Assembly: GCA_036338435.1 (NCBI GenBank)
Contig: JAYZCG010000015.1
Span: forward strand, 1-17,395
From: JAPYTY01 sp036338435
GTDB taxonomy: Bacteria > Acidobacteriota > UBA6911 > RPQK01 > JADFOI01
Reading direction: 5' to 3'
DNA length: 17,395 nucleotides
Positions 1 to 9,305 of the stretch are shown here, in pieces; within the stretch, counting starts at the first letter, position 1, and every line of letters starts with the position of its first letter. The notes under the pieces were generated by a model. The model had not been told where the DNA came from, searched no databases, and was given only the letters and a program-made list of their open reading frames with translations. A program made the translations under genes and the position numbers.

Positions 1-46
1 ACACTTACCATAGGATTCTTTGCTCACCCCAAGAAATATATCGGCC

Positions 47-901
47 TTAAAGAATAAACCAGAAATCAAGCCCCACAAAAGAGACAAGAATTATACTTAT
101 CATCCCATTGAGGGTGAAAAAAGCTGCATTGAGTTGGCTAAGATCATCAGGTTTGATCAGAGAATGTTCGTAGATCAGCATTACTGCCACTAGAGCTAGA
201 CCAATCCAACTGAATAGAGACAGTTTAAAATACAAAAAAGTCCAGATTAAGAACACCATCATGATAACGTGAAATACGGAGGATAGACGAAGTGCTGTCT
301 TAATACCCCATGTGCGGGGCAGGGAATATCGGTTCAGTTTTAAGTCAAAGTCGTAGTCCTGACAAGCATAGATAATGTCAAATCCTCCCACCCAAAAAAG
401 CACTGCTGTTGCTATATAAAAAGGGGCAATTTCCAGTTCTCCCCGTACGGCAACCCATCCTCCTACAGGAGCAATCGCAAGGGACAATCCAAGTATGAGA
501 TGGGAAAAGGAGGTAACTCTCTTGGTGTAGCTATATGCTAGGACAATGACAAGAGCAATGGGTGAAAGCTGAAATGCAAGATCATTGAGCATCCAGGTAG
601 CGAGGACAAAAAACAGAGAACTTACCAGAGTAAACAGTACGACAAACCGAGGACTTAGAAGCCCTTTAGGTAATGCTCGATCCGAAGTTCGTGGGTTAAG
701 GCGGTCATCTTCACGATCTACAAGTCGATTAAAGGCCATCGCAGCGCTACGGGCTCCCACCATGGCTGCCACAATCCAAAAACTAGTTTCCAATCCTGGC
801 AAACCATAACCTGCCAAGAAGGCGCCTAAAAATGCAAAGGGAAGGGCAAAGATCGTGTGCTCGAACTTAATGGATTCTAGAACAATCAGAAGACTTCTCA
901 T
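47..901 (-). CDS. ubiA: UbiA-family polyprenyltransferase (UbiA/MqnP type)
   Basis: An integral-membrane prenyltransferase of 284 residues, a normal length for the family. It would attach a polyprenyl chain to an aromatic acid in quinone synthesis. Both Mg-diphosphate aspartate motifs are visible: NRLVDREDD near residues 58-66, followed by RTSDRALPKG at 71-80, and a second aspartate cluster FDIIYACQDYDFD at 174-186. The rest is a run of hydrophobic helices. The N-terminus (FEHTIFALPFAFLGAF, about 13-28) resembles the UbiA-like group often linked to futalosine menaquinone synthesis (MqnP) as much as true 4-hydroxybenzoate UbiA, so the substrate is uncertain. It is divergent from the HyuB gene at 1014. 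The ATG at 901 has no clear Shine-Dalgarno, but an extended -10 lies about 17 bases upstream. Confidence 0.9.
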   Translation of the reverse strand: MRSLLIVLESIKFEHTIFALPFAFLGAFLAGYGLPGLETSFWIVAAMVGARSAAMAFNRLVDREDDRLNPRTSDRALPKGLLSPRFVVLFTLVSSLFFVLATWMLNDLAFQLSPIALVIVLAYSYTKRVTSFSHLILGLSLAIAPVGGWVAVRGELEIAPFYIATAVLFWVGGFDIIYACQDYDFDLKLNRYSLPRTWGIKTALRLSSVFHVIMMVFLIWTFLYFKLSLFSWIGLALVAVMLIYEHSLIKPDDLSQLNAAFFTLNGMISIILVSFVGLDFWFIL

Positions 902-917
902 GACAAATTAAGTGCGG

Positions 918-926
918 ATTATAGCA
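918..926 (-). promoter_or_regulatory. Extended -10 promoter element for the prenyltransferase gene
   Basis: On the minus strand the text reads TGCTATAAT, a perfect TATAAT (918-923) preceded by TGn. No good -35 is present, as is usual for extended -10 promoters. Transcription would start near 911, only about 10 bases before the ATG at 901, with no Shine-Dalgarno between. The mRNA may therefore be nearly leaderless. Confidence 0.6.
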
Positions 927-995
927 TGTGGAATCAAAAGATATTTCGTGTATTGTGCTATCCTAGCGGTTCTAACTACTTACATTGGGCTAGGG

Positions 996-1001
996 TATAA
1001 G
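996..1001 (+). promoter_or_regulatory. Possible -10 element for the lone hyuB gene
   Basis: TATAAG lies 12 bases before the ATG at 1014. No convincing -35 and no Shine-Dalgarno are visible between it and the start codon. If used, the transcript would begin within about 7 bases of the ATG. This is weak evidence, given mainly because it mirrors the arrangement of the divergent gene. Confidence 0.3.
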
Positions 1002-1013
1002 ACCCCATAGATT

Positions 1014-2603
1014 ATGACGGATTCCTATCACCCCATTAAAGTCGAACTTTACCGAAATCTTTTTACTTCTATTGACCAGGAGATGGGTACAGTTCTTCGG
1101 CGAACGTCTTTTTCCCCCAACATAAAAGAGCGAAGGGATTACTCGTGTGCTCTATTTAATGGTCAGGGTGACGTGGTTGCAATGGGCGATCACATACCGG
1201 TGCATTTGGCATCAATGCCGCTCTCAGTGCGGGCTGCTATTGATGCTTTTCCTCTATACCCAGGTGATATTGTGATTTTAAATGATCCTTTTGCTGGCGG
1301 AACTCATCTTCCAGATATCACCATGGTTGCCCCTGTATATGAACCTTCAGATGTTACTAGGCCGGTGTCTTTTGTCGCGTGTCGGGCTCATCATTCTGAC
1401 GTAGGCGGATTGACTCCGGGTTCGATGCCATTGAGTCGTAGCATCTTTCAGGAAGGGATCAGGATACCTCCCCTGAAACTATACGAGAAGGGAAAACTAA
1501 ACCAGGGATTACTCCGATTCATACTGAACAATGTACGCACCCCCATCGAGCGGGAGGGAGATCTTGCAGCCCAGGTAGGATCTTTGAAAGTCGGAGAAAG
1601 ACGGGTATTGGGTCTTGTAGAGAAAAATGGGCGACAAGAGGTCGAGACCTACATGGATGCTCTTCAGAGTTATGGAGAGAGAGTCATGAAGCAAGTGATA
1701 TCTACAATACCGGATGGAATCTACCGAGCTGAAGATGTGCTCGATGATGATGGCACTGAAGGGGAACCTCAAAAGGCACGAACGATCGTCATCAGGGTTT
1801 GTATCGAAGTACGTGGTGACAAGATGAAGATCGATTTTGACGGGTCAGATCCCCAGGTTTCTGGATGTGTGAATGCCGTCAAGGCCATTACTTTGTCAGC
1901 CGTTTATTATGTGCTGCGATGTCTTCTGTCTGACGATGCGCCTAAAAGTTCCGGCCTGATGCGTCCGGTGCGGGTGATCATTCCATCCCGCACTGTTGTT
2001 GACGCTGTTTATCCTGCAGCCACGGCTGGAGGGAATGTGGAGACCTCGCAGCGTATTGTGGATGTTTTACTCAAGGCGCTCCACTCAGCGCTGCCGGAGA
2101 AAATCCCGGCAGCAAGTAGCGGGACTATGAACAATCTCACACTGGGTGGGATTGATCCGGCAACAGGTATGGATTTTTCCTACTATGAGACCATTGGAGG
2201 CGGAATGGGTGCTAGTCCTCAGGCCAATGGGGACAGTGGCGTTCACACCCATATGAGCAACACGATGAATACTCCTATCGAAGCCTTTGAGCCGTACTTG
2301 CCCGTTCGCGTGAAGGAGTATCGGTTACGCAAGCGATCAGGAGGACAAGGGAAGTTTCGTGGTGGTGATGGTATCGTAAGAAGTCTGCAGATGTTAACGG
2401 AATGCCAGGTTACGGTATTATCTGATCGGCGTCGTTGTCCTCCCTACGGACTTGCTAGCGGTGCTCCTGGGAAGATGGGGCTTAACTTCTTGATTGTTAA
2501 GGGACGGCGCAAAAAACTTCCCGGGAAATTTTCTCTTTATCTTTCCCCAGGAGATATCGTGCATATTGAAACCCCAGGAGGAGGAGGATGGGGACGTAGA
2601 TGA
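1014..2603 (+). CDS. Hydantoinase B/oxoprolinase family protein (HyuB-like), without adjacent HyuA
   Basis: A 529-residue member of the hydantoinase B family, the beta subunit of ATP-dependent N-methylhydantoinases, 5-oxoprolinases and acetone-carboxylase-like enzymes. Family landmarks are in order: RRDYSCALFN (40-49), MGDHIPVHLASMP (57-69), NDPFAGGTHLPD (90-101), CRAHHSDVGG (123-132), and the terminal glycine run GGGGWG (about 522-527). HyuB normally works with a HyuA ATPase subunit, usually encoded immediately upstream. Here the upstream neighbour is a divergent prenyltransferase and downstream is mnmA, so no partner is in the window on this side. The protein stops right after the glycine run and lacks the acidic helical tail seen in the partial homologue at 17228-17395. 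Substrate unknown. The start is the first ATG, with no Shine-Dalgarno. Confidence 0.88.
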   Translation: MTDSYHPIKVELYRNLFTSIDQEMGTVLRRTSFSPNIKERRDYSCALFNGQGDVVAMGDHIPVHLASMPLSVRAAIDAFPLYPGDIVILNDPFAGGTHLPDITMVAPVYEPSDVTRPVSFVACRAHHSDVGGLTPGSMPLSRSIFQEGIRIPPLKLYEKGKLNQGLLRFILNNVRTPIEREGDLAAQVGSLKVGERRVLGLVEKNGRQEVETYMDALQSYGERVMKQVISTIPDGIYRAEDVLDDDGTEGEPQKARTIVIRVCIEVRGDKMKIDFDGSDPQVSGCVNAVKAITLSAVYYVLRCLLSDDAPKSSGLMRPVRVIIPSRTVVDAVYPAATAGGNVETSQRIVDVLLKALHSALPEKIPAASSGTMNNLTLGGIDPATGMDFSYYETIGGGMGASPQANGDSGVHTHMSNTMNTPIEAFEPYLPVRVKEYRLRKRSGGQGKFRGGDGIVRSLQMLTECQVTVLSDRRRCPPYGLASGAPGKMGLNFLIVKGRRKKLPGKFSLYLSPGDIVHIETPGGGGWGRR

Positions 2604-2823
2604 AGGGAAGGGTTATAAAATCAAGAGAACAGATGTGAGGAGTTTCGCACGTGTGCAGCCGTACAGAAAAAAAGGGTGTGCGGTCGTTCGTCCATCGACA
2701 CAGATAGCTTGATTGAGGTGTTGACCTCATGTGCATATAGATTCGTCTGGACTGCTAACCAAAAATCCACTCAATCGAAACTTTGGTGGGATGGCAGCGT
2801 ATTTACACATGGGATTAAGTTAA
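2604..2823 (+). other. Intergenic spacer with a perfect hairpin (2714-2729)
   Basis: No gene is supported in these 220 bases between hyuB and mnmA. It contains a perfect hairpin TGAGGT-GTTG-ACCTCA at 2714-2729, not followed by a T-run, so it is not a standard terminator. GATTGAG at 2711-2717 is also complementary to CTCAATC at 2770-2776, which would compete with that hairpin. ACCAAA just before 2764 and TTTGGT near 2784 form a third weak inverted repeat. A promoter for mnmA presumably lies here, but no clear -35/-10 pair was found. Confidence 0.4.
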
Positions 2824-3963
2824 ATGAGCAAAATTCTACTAGCAATGAGTGGGGGAGTAGACAGTTCTACCGCAGCAGTGATTTTGAGGGATCAAGGCTA
2901 TGATGTTGTCGGTTGTACCATGCAACTGTGGGATTATCGGCGTAATCCAAAAAAAGATGGTAAGCCTCAGGTTGGACGATGTTGTTCTCTGGATGATGTC
3001 TATGATGCCCGTCGTGTAGCTGAAAAATTAGGATTCCCCTATTATGTTCTCAATCTACAGGAGCAGTTCGAGCGGGTCGTCATTGAGCCATTCATAACTG
3101 ATTACTTGGAGGGGAGAACTCCTATCCCATGCACTCGTTGCAATACTTTTCTCAAGTTTGATCAGCTTCTTGTTTTTGCCCGGAAGATAGGCATTGATCA
3201 GGTTGCTACCGGACATTATGCCCGAATCACTCATGATACTGATCAGGGCCATGTTCTAATGAAGAGTAGACATCCGGACAAGGATCAGTCTTACTACCTT
3301 TTTGAGCTTACTCAAGAACAGCTAGCCTCAATCCAGTTCCCGGTGGGTGAATACGAAAAATCTATCGTTAGAGAGATGGCCAGTTCATCTGGTCTTAGTA
3401 CAGCAGAAAAGGAGGAGAGCCAAGAAATTTGTTTCGTTTCTGACGGAGATTATGGAGGTTTTATTGAACGTCATGCTGAAGAGGTGAATGAAGAACTACT
3501 TCCACTTTTGGAAAGATCAGCTCAGCCAGGGCCTGTCATCTTTAAGGACGGATCTCCTATAGGAAGCCATCCCGGTGTACATCAGTTCACAGTGGGACAG
3601 CGTCGTGGCCTGGGCATTGCCCATCCCCGCCCTCTTTACGTGTTGCGACTGGACGTACAACAAAATGCAGTCATAGTTGGTTACAAGGAAGACCTGTATA
3701 GCGATGGGTTAATGGCTAATAAGGTCAACTGGATTGGTGACACCGTTCCTGAGGAGCCGGTCGAAGTCTGTGTCAGGATTCGATCACGTCATCAGGAGGT
3801 TCCAGCAATCATCACGCTTGAGAAGAGCAAAAATCAGGGGGATGGGTGGCAAAGCAAAGTTTTGTTTAATACTCCCCAGATGTCAGTTACTCCAGGCCAG
3901 GCAGTCGTCTTTTACCAGGGAGAACATGTTTTAGGTGGGGGTTGGATAACAGGGAGAATCTAG
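2824..3963 (+). CDS. mnmA: tRNA-specific 2-thiouridylase MnmA
   Basis: Catalyses ATP-dependent 2-thiolation of the wobble uridine in Lys, Glu and Gln tRNAs, using persulfide sulfur. The protein has 379 residues, a normal length. The N-terminal PP-loop ATPase motif SGGVDSS is at residues 9-15. The two catalytic cysteines are recognisable: C106 in PCTRCN (102-107) and C203 in ESQEICFVSDGDY (198-210). The GHYAR segment (130-134) and the C-terminal barrel entrance (about 232-270, including HQFTVGQRRGLGI) fit the family. It begins with ATG after a poor ribosome binding site. The stop is one base from the lpxB start, so the two are cotranscribed and probably translationally linked. This is a housekeeping gene with no anomalies. 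Confidence 0.96.
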   Translation: MSKILLAMSGGVDSSTAAVILRDQGYDVVGCTMQLWDYRRNPKKDGKPQVGRCCSLDDVYDARRVAEKLGFPYYVLNLQEQFERVVIEPFITDYLEGRTPIPCTRCNTFLKFDQLLVFARKIGIDQVATGHYARITHDTDQGHVLMKSRHPDKDQSYYLFELTQEQLASIQFPVGEYEKSIVREMASSSGLSTAEKEESQEICFVSDGDYGGFIERHAEEVNEELLPLLERSAQPGPVIFKDGSPIGSHPGVHQFTVGQRRGLGIAHPRPLYVLRLDVQQNAVIVGYKEDLYSDGLMANKVNWIGDTVPEEPVEVCVRIRSRHQEVPAIITLEKSKNQGDGWQSKVLFNTPQMSVTPGQAVVFYQGEHVLGGGWITGRI

Positions 3964-3964
3964 T

Positions 3965-5128
3965 TTGGTTTCTCAAGCTTTTTCCGTTCTGGTAGTTACA
4001 GGCGAGACCTCAGGGGAGCAGCACGCAGCTGGATTGATCCATCAAGTTAAGCGTCAGAACCCTGATTGGGAGATCAAATGGTTTGGCAGTGGTGGCTCCG
4101 AAATGGGTATTGCCGGTGTCGAATTGTTGATGGATGTCTCGAGCTTGGCCGCGGTTGGACCCTGGGAAGCTCTTTCTCATATGGGGAACTACTGGAGCCT
4201 ATATCAGCAAATTATCTCCGAAGTACGAAGACGGCGACCCCAGATGGCCATCCTGGTGGATTTTCCAGATTTCAATTTGAAGCTTGCTCGACGACTCAAA
4301 AAGATGAAAGTTCCAGTCTGTTACTTCATTGGGCCTCAGGTATGGGCCTGGCGTCCCCGTCGTATAGAACAGATCAAACGGTGGGTGGATTTGATGCTGG
4401 TAATTTTTCCTTTTGAACAGGCATATTATCGACAAAAGGGTGTTAACGCGCATTATGTAGGGAATCCCTCCATTCATTTAAGGAGATTAGTGAAAAGTAT
4501 CAATGGCGGAAACGATGTGCCACCAGCCAGTTCACCTCCTTCGCTGGTGGCACTATTACCGGGCAGCCGACGGAAAGAAGTGGAGAAAATCTTACCTATT
4601 CAACTGGATGCGGCTGCCTGGATAGCACGACGTCACTCGACTCGATTTGTAGTGAGTAAGGCTCCCTCAATTTCGGTGGCTCAGCTTGAAGACATCTACC
4701 AGGTTTGGCAAGAACGTAACAACTTGCCATTGAACATGGAGATTGGAACGGATGAATCGTCTCTCCTACTTTCACAGTCCCGATGTGCTATCGTGAAGAG
4801 CGGAACCTCAACTTTGGAGGCTACTATTCTTCGTGTTCCTTTCGCCATGGTTTACCGTCTTTCCAGTCCCAGCTGGTATTTAGCTCGACCGTTCGTTCGT
4901 GGAAACACCTATTGTCTGGCTAATCTCATAGCCGGGGAAAGAATTGTCCCGGAGTTCGTCCAGCATCAGGCCACGGGAGAAAACATTGGGTCATATTTGC
5001 TTGAACTCTTGGAGAACCCACACAAGAGAGAGAAGGTGAAAGTTGGACTGGAATATGTTTCAAATAAGCTGGGCGATAAAAATGCCTATCAGGAGAGTGC
5101 TAGGCATGTGGGGAAGCTACTTTTTTGA
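3965..5128 (+). CDS. lpxB: Lipid-A-disaccharide synthase LpxB
   Basis: A glycosyltransferase (GT19) that condenses UDP-2,3-diacylglucosamine with lipid X to form lipid A disaccharide at the inner face of the cytoplasmic membrane. Its presence implies an LPS-bearing outer membrane. The 387 residues match the usual length. Visible family features are the TGETSGEQHAAGL start (about residues 10-22), AVGPWEAL (about 61-68), LVDFPDFNLKLA (about 94-105), GPQVWAWRPRRI (about 120-131) and LLPGSRRKEV (about 194-203). The start is TTG, one base after the mnmA stop. GGGAG at 3952-3956 sits 8 bases upstream, which supports this start. The gene ends 13 bases before the M1-like gene, in the same transcription unit. 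Confidence 0.95.
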   Translation: MVSQAFSVLVVTGETSGEQHAAGLIHQVKRQNPDWEIKWFGSGGSEMGIAGVELLMDVSSLAAVGPWEALSHMGNYWSLYQQIISEVRRRRPQMAILVDFPDFNLKLARRLKKMKVPVCYFIGPQVWAWRPRRIEQIKRWVDLMLVIFPFEQAYYRQKGVNAHYVGNPSIHLRRLVKSINGGNDVPPASSPPSLVALLPGSRRKEVEKILPIQLDAAAWIARRHSTRFVVSKAPSISVAQLEDIYQVWQERNNLPLNMEIGTDESSLLLSQSRCAIVKSGTSTLEATILRVPFAMVYRLSSPSWYLARPFVRGNTYCLANLIAGERIVPEFVQHQATGENIGSYLLELLENPHKREKVKVGLEYVSNKLGDKNAYQESARHVGKLLF

Positions 5129-5141
5129 GGTGATCAGGACG

Positions 5142-7133
5142 ATGAAAACCATGAAAATAGGCTGTGTAATATTTTGTTTTCTAATGGGAATAACTTCAGT
5201 GTTGGCCCAGCAAAGTGGGATTGGTCGTCTTGCCCTAGATGTCCAGCATTACGACATCAAGGCTGAGGTTATACCAGATCGGAGTTTTATTAAGGGTGAG
5301 GTGAAGATCCAATTCACCGTTTTGGAAGATAGTCTCAGTCTACCGTTTGATCTTAACTCAAAGTTAAGTCTCCTGGAGGTTGTTGACGAGGAAGACTACC
5401 GATATTCCGTGGATTATGACAATTTTCAAAGCAACCGTCTGCGAATTCGGGGAATCGAACAATTTCGGGCCCAAAGTGAATACACTCTTACTTTTCGATG
5501 GGAAGGCACTTTGGAACCAGAACAGTACGCCTTTTTGGATATTCCACAAACTGAACCGGCGGTCATTAGTACGGAAGGTGCGTTACTACTAAGTCAAGCA
5601 AAGTGGTTACCCTCTTACGCTTTCCCGTTGGATTCCGCTAGCGTGAACATGCAGGTTACGGTGCCTTTGGGTTTTACGGTTGTGGGTCCCGGAATCTTAG
5701 AATCGATTAACACAGTTGGAGTGAGTGAAGTCTTTGCTTGGCAAAGTCCGGAGCCGGTTACCCAGATACCTATGGTAGTAGGACGGTTTTTTCGGAAAAC
5801 CTTTGACAATACTGCCATCCCACTCACTTTTTTTGTTACGGAAGACTTCGATCGTGACCTTGAGCCCTTGGCGGATCAGATCAGTGAGATTCTCACCTTC
5901 TTCAAAAATGAATTTGGTGATTTTCCTCGGCCGACCATTCATTTTGTTCAGATTTTCGACATGCAATTTTCTTTGACGGGGTGTGCGGGGCTGGTCTTAT
6001 TGGAATCCGCTATGCTTAAAAGTCCCTCACTCCCAGTAATGGAATTGGCAAAGCGTTTGGCACGGCAGTGGTGGGGATATTCAGTTCGGTTTAAACAATC
6101 CTCAGACGCTTGGTTGCAGGATGGGTTTGCAACCTATGCCGCACTGCGCTACCTGGAGGTCCGGGATGCCGAACGGTTTTCAGTGGAACTAGCCAAAGAG
6201 GCAATCTCGGCGCTGAAGTACGAAGGACAAGCTCCTATTAGTCGGGGACTAGACCTTAAGTTGGGATCGCCCCAGTACGAGTCGATTGTTGGCAGTAAAG
6301 GTGCGTGGGTTTTGTACATGCTTTCGCAACTGGTGGGACGGGAGAAACTTAATAGCGATTTAGGCGAATGGTATCGGCGTAATGTCGAGCAGGTGGTGGA
6401 TACAAAGGGGTGGATCGATTTCATACAACAAATGACTGGAGAGGACTTTAGGTGGTTCTTTGTTCAATGGGTCGAGTCAGTAGGGATTCCAGAATTCCGT
6501 GTTGAATACACTATTTATAAAGTTAGGGATGGAAGTTACAGAATTCGGGGGCAAATTAAGCAGGGGATTGAACTATTTCAAATGCCGATGGATGTGCTTG
6601 TTGAGACTAAGGGACTAGCAGAAGAGAAGAAAATCAATGTGCGTGGCAAGAATAGTTCATTTTCTTTTGAGACAGAAACACTGCCCCTGAGAATAAGGAT
6701 TGACCCTCACGGGAAGATCTTAAACGACTCGGAGCAAATGCGGGTTGCCGTTCATGTAGCGTTGGGCGAGGAGTATCATGGCATCGGTGAGTTTGTCACT
6801 GCTATTCGTGAATATGAAAAGGCTACACAGCTTAACGCCAGAAGTTCCCTCGCACATTTCCGATTGGGGGAGACTTTCTTTGAGCAACAAAATTTGTCTA
6901 CCGCGGCCAACAGCTTTAGAGACACTCTTAATGGGGATTTGGCACCAGACTGGGTTGAGGCCTGGACGCATATCTATCTGGGTAAAATCTACGATATTCT
7001 GGGACAGCGCCAGCGTGCTATGGCCGAGTACCAGAAGGCTCTCAACACTGGAAATGACTACAATGGAGCTCAGGCGGAAGCCCAGAAATATCTAGAAGGT
7101 GCTTTCACCAAACCCCAAACCTTCATTCAATAA
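5142..7133 (+). CDS. Secreted M1-aminopeptidase-like protein with C-terminal TPRs, catalytic motif lost
   Basis: A 663-residue exported protein. The start chosen is the ATG at 5142. It follows an AGGTGAT Shine-Dalgarno that begins in the lpxB stop region, and it gives a clean signal peptide (MKTMKIG, a hydrophobic core, cleavage after VLA). An earlier in-frame ATG at 5043 would overlap lpxB and bury that signal. Residues about 25-210 form the beta-rich N-terminal domain of M1 peptidases, and 240-450 form the helical catalytic-like domain. At 304-308 the zinc motif HELAH is replaced by KRLAR, followed by the family's QWWG. The WLNEGFA element reads WLQDGFATY (about 324-332), so the third zinc ligand E is D. 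Two or three TPRs follow (about 538-635). It is probably a non-catalytic binding or scaffold protein in the periplasm; its partner is unknown. Confidence 0.85.
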   Translation: MKTMKIGCVIFCFLMGITSVLAQQSGIGRLALDVQHYDIKAEVIPDRSFIKGEVKIQFTVLEDSLSLPFDLNSKLSLLEVVDEEDYRYSVDYDNFQSNRLRIRGIEQFRAQSEYTLTFRWEGTLEPEQYAFLDIPQTEPAVISTEGALLLSQAKWLPSYAFPLDSASVNMQVTVPLGFTVVGPGILESINTVGVSEVFAWQSPEPVTQIPMVVGRFFRKTFDNTAIPLTFFVTEDFDRDLEPLADQISEILTFFKNEFGDFPRPTIHFVQIFDMQFSLTGCAGLVLLESAMLKSPSLPVMELAKRLARQWWGYSVRFKQSSDAWLQDGFATYAALRYLEVRDAERFSVELAKEAISALKYEGQAPISRGLDLKLGSPQYESIVGSKGAWVLYMLSQLVGREKLNSDLGEWYRRNVEQVVDTKGWIDFIQQMTGEDFRWFFVQWVESVGIPEFRVEYTIYKVRDGSYRIRGQIKQGIELFQMPMDVLVETKGLAEEKKINVRGKNSSFSFETETLPLRIRIDPHGKILNDSEQMRVAVHVALGEEYHGIGEFVTAIREYEKATQLNARSSLAHFRLGETFFEQQNLSTAANSFRDTLNGDLAPDWVEAWTHIYLGKIYDILGQRQRAMAEYQKALNTGNDYNGAQAEAQKYLEGAFTKPQTFIQ

Positions 7134-7153
7134 TAGCCTGATCCCTTTAGTTG

Positions 7154-7182
7154 TTGCATATTCGTGTCTATGCCCTTAGAAT
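7154..7182 (+). promoter_or_regulatory. rRNA promoter (TTGCAT-17-TAGAAT)
   Basis: The -35 TTGCAT (7154-7159) and -10 TAGAAT (7177-7182) are separated by exactly 17 bases. A GC-rich GGGTCGG discriminator follows, as expected for a growth-rate- or ppGpp-controlled rRNA promoter. The start would be near 7189, leaving a leader of about 80 bases before mature 16S. An overlapping TTGTTG at 7151-7156 is a poorer -35. Confidence 0.7.
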
Positions 7183-7221
7183 GGGTCGGTCGAAATAGGC
7201 CTTCTTGTGTCTGTTTTGAAC

Positions 7222-7245
7222 GGTGGTCTTTGACAACTAGATAGT
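7222..7245 (+). repeat. 5' arm of the pre-16S processing stem
   Basis: The 24 bases at 7222-7245 pair with 8858-8881 downstream of 16S. There are 14 uninterrupted pairs (GACAACTAGATAGT with ACTATCTAGTTGTC), one T-T mismatch, then 9 more pairs including one G-T. This is the expected long-range stem cut by RNase III to release precursor 16S. It shows that the leader and the proximal spacer belong together. Confidence 0.85.
7224..7238 (+). promoter_or_regulatory. boxA-like antitermination element in the 16S leader
   Basis: TGGTCTTTGACAACT closely matches the bacterial rrn boxA pattern (TGnTCTTTGAnAACT in Bacillus-type leaders), which is bound by NusB-S10 in the antitermination complex. It overlaps the 5' arm of the processing stem, an arrangement known from other phyla. 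Confidence 0.55.
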
Positions 7246-7268
7246 GAGTCCAACGTTAATTTTGAGAA

Positions 7269-8817
<1,549 letters not shown>

Positions 8818-8827
8818 TAACGGACCC

Positions 8828-8846
8828 GCAGATCGTTAAGATCTGC
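8828..8846 (+). other. Hairpin in the 16S-tRNA spacer
   Basis: GCAGATC (8828-8834), loop GTTAA, GATCTGC (8840-8846): a 7-bp perfect stem 10 bases after the 16S 3' end. It can be extended by CCC (8825-8827) against GGG (8852-8854) across a bulge. There is no T-run, so it is a spacer structure rather than a terminator. It lies inside the loop closed by the processing stem. Confidence 0.55.
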
Positions 8847-8857
8847 TCAATGGGCCT

Positions 8858-8881
8858 ACTATCTAGTTGTCTAAGATCACC
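8858..8881 (+). repeat. 3' arm of the pre-16S processing stem
   Basis: Reverse-complementary to 7222-7245 as described for the 5' arm: 23 of 24 positions pair, counting one G-T wobble. Ordinary spacer sequence follows up to the tRNA at 9004, including a 5-bp hairpin CACTA/TAGTG near 8898-8916. Confidence 0.85.
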
Positions 8882-9003
8882 CTTCACACCTGTCTTCACT
8901 ACACCAATCTAGTGGGGTGAGGGTGTGTGTTTCTGTGAAAGAGACGGATTTCTCCGTTGCTATTCTTCTGCATCTGGTCGTATTACTGATAAGATAGGAG
9001 GGT

Positions 9004-9079
9004 GGGGGTATAGCTCAGTTGGAAGAGCACCTGCTTTGCAAGCAGGGGGTCGGCGGTTCGAATCCGCTTACCTCCACCA
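9004..9079 (+). tRNA. tRNA-Ala (anticodon TGC)
   Basis: A 76-base cloverleaf with encoded CCA (9077-9079). The acceptor is GGGGGTA (9004-9010) with TACCTCC (9069-9075), including the G3-U70 wobble that identifies alanine tRNAs. The D stem is GCTC/GAGC. The anticodon stem CCTGC/GCAGG carries loop TTTGCAA, with anticodon TGC at 9037-9039. The T arm is GGCGG-TTCGAAT-CCGCT. It lies 186 bases after the 16S gene, as in the usual 16S-23S spacer, but tRNA-Ile is absent. Confidence 0.97.
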
Positions 9080-9276
9080 ATATTTTCAACAACTTACAAC
9101 TATTACCTAGATTGCCTCAATGTCGATATGGGGTTTTGTGCTAATTTCTCCCCTCCGAGCACGTCCTAATAGATCCGTCAGTTGAAAACAAGTCAGCCTA
9201 TGTTTATGTATTTCCCCAGTTTTTAAACTTGCTTTCAAATGGGTATGATCTGAAGCTATAGGCGATTTTACGGTTC
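9080..9276 (+). other. Post-tRNA spacer without a 23S rRNA gene
   Basis: No conserved 23S start, second tRNA, terminator or supported reading frame is visible in these 197 bases. The sequence is AT-rich. A weak GGGG...CCCC pairing near 9129-9155 is not convincing. The next element is the promoter at 9277. Confidence 0.6.
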
Positions 9277-9305
9277 TTGAAAAGCCTACCACTATCTTTT
9301 AGAAT
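9277..9305 (+). promoter_or_regulatory. Promoter of the amidohydrolase gene (TTGAAA-17-TAGAAT)
   Basis: The -35 TTGAAA (9277-9282) and -10 TAGAAT (9300-9305) have an exact 17-base spacer. The -10 is identical to that of the rRNA promoter at 7177. An inverted repeat GCCTA (9284-9288)/TAGGC (9305-9309) spans the spacer and the end of the -10 and could be an operator. The leader would run about 65 bases, with a small GCCC/GGGC hairpin near 9324-9337, to the Shine-Dalgarno AGGGAGG at 9363-9369. Confidence 0.65.

Noticed and set aside
1..46. Start of a further minus-strand gene downstream of the prenyltransferase
   Set aside because: An ATG at 9-11 or GTG at 25-27 on the minus strand leaves at most nine codons in the window, too few to support a call.
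5043..5141. Earlier start for the M1-like gene
   Set aside because: It overlaps lpxB by 86 bases, has no ribosome site, and places 33 residues before a complete signal peptide that starts at 5142.
8828..8854. Rho-independent terminator after 16S
   Set aside because: The hairpin is perfect, but no T-run follows and it sits inside the processing-stem loop, before the tRNA.
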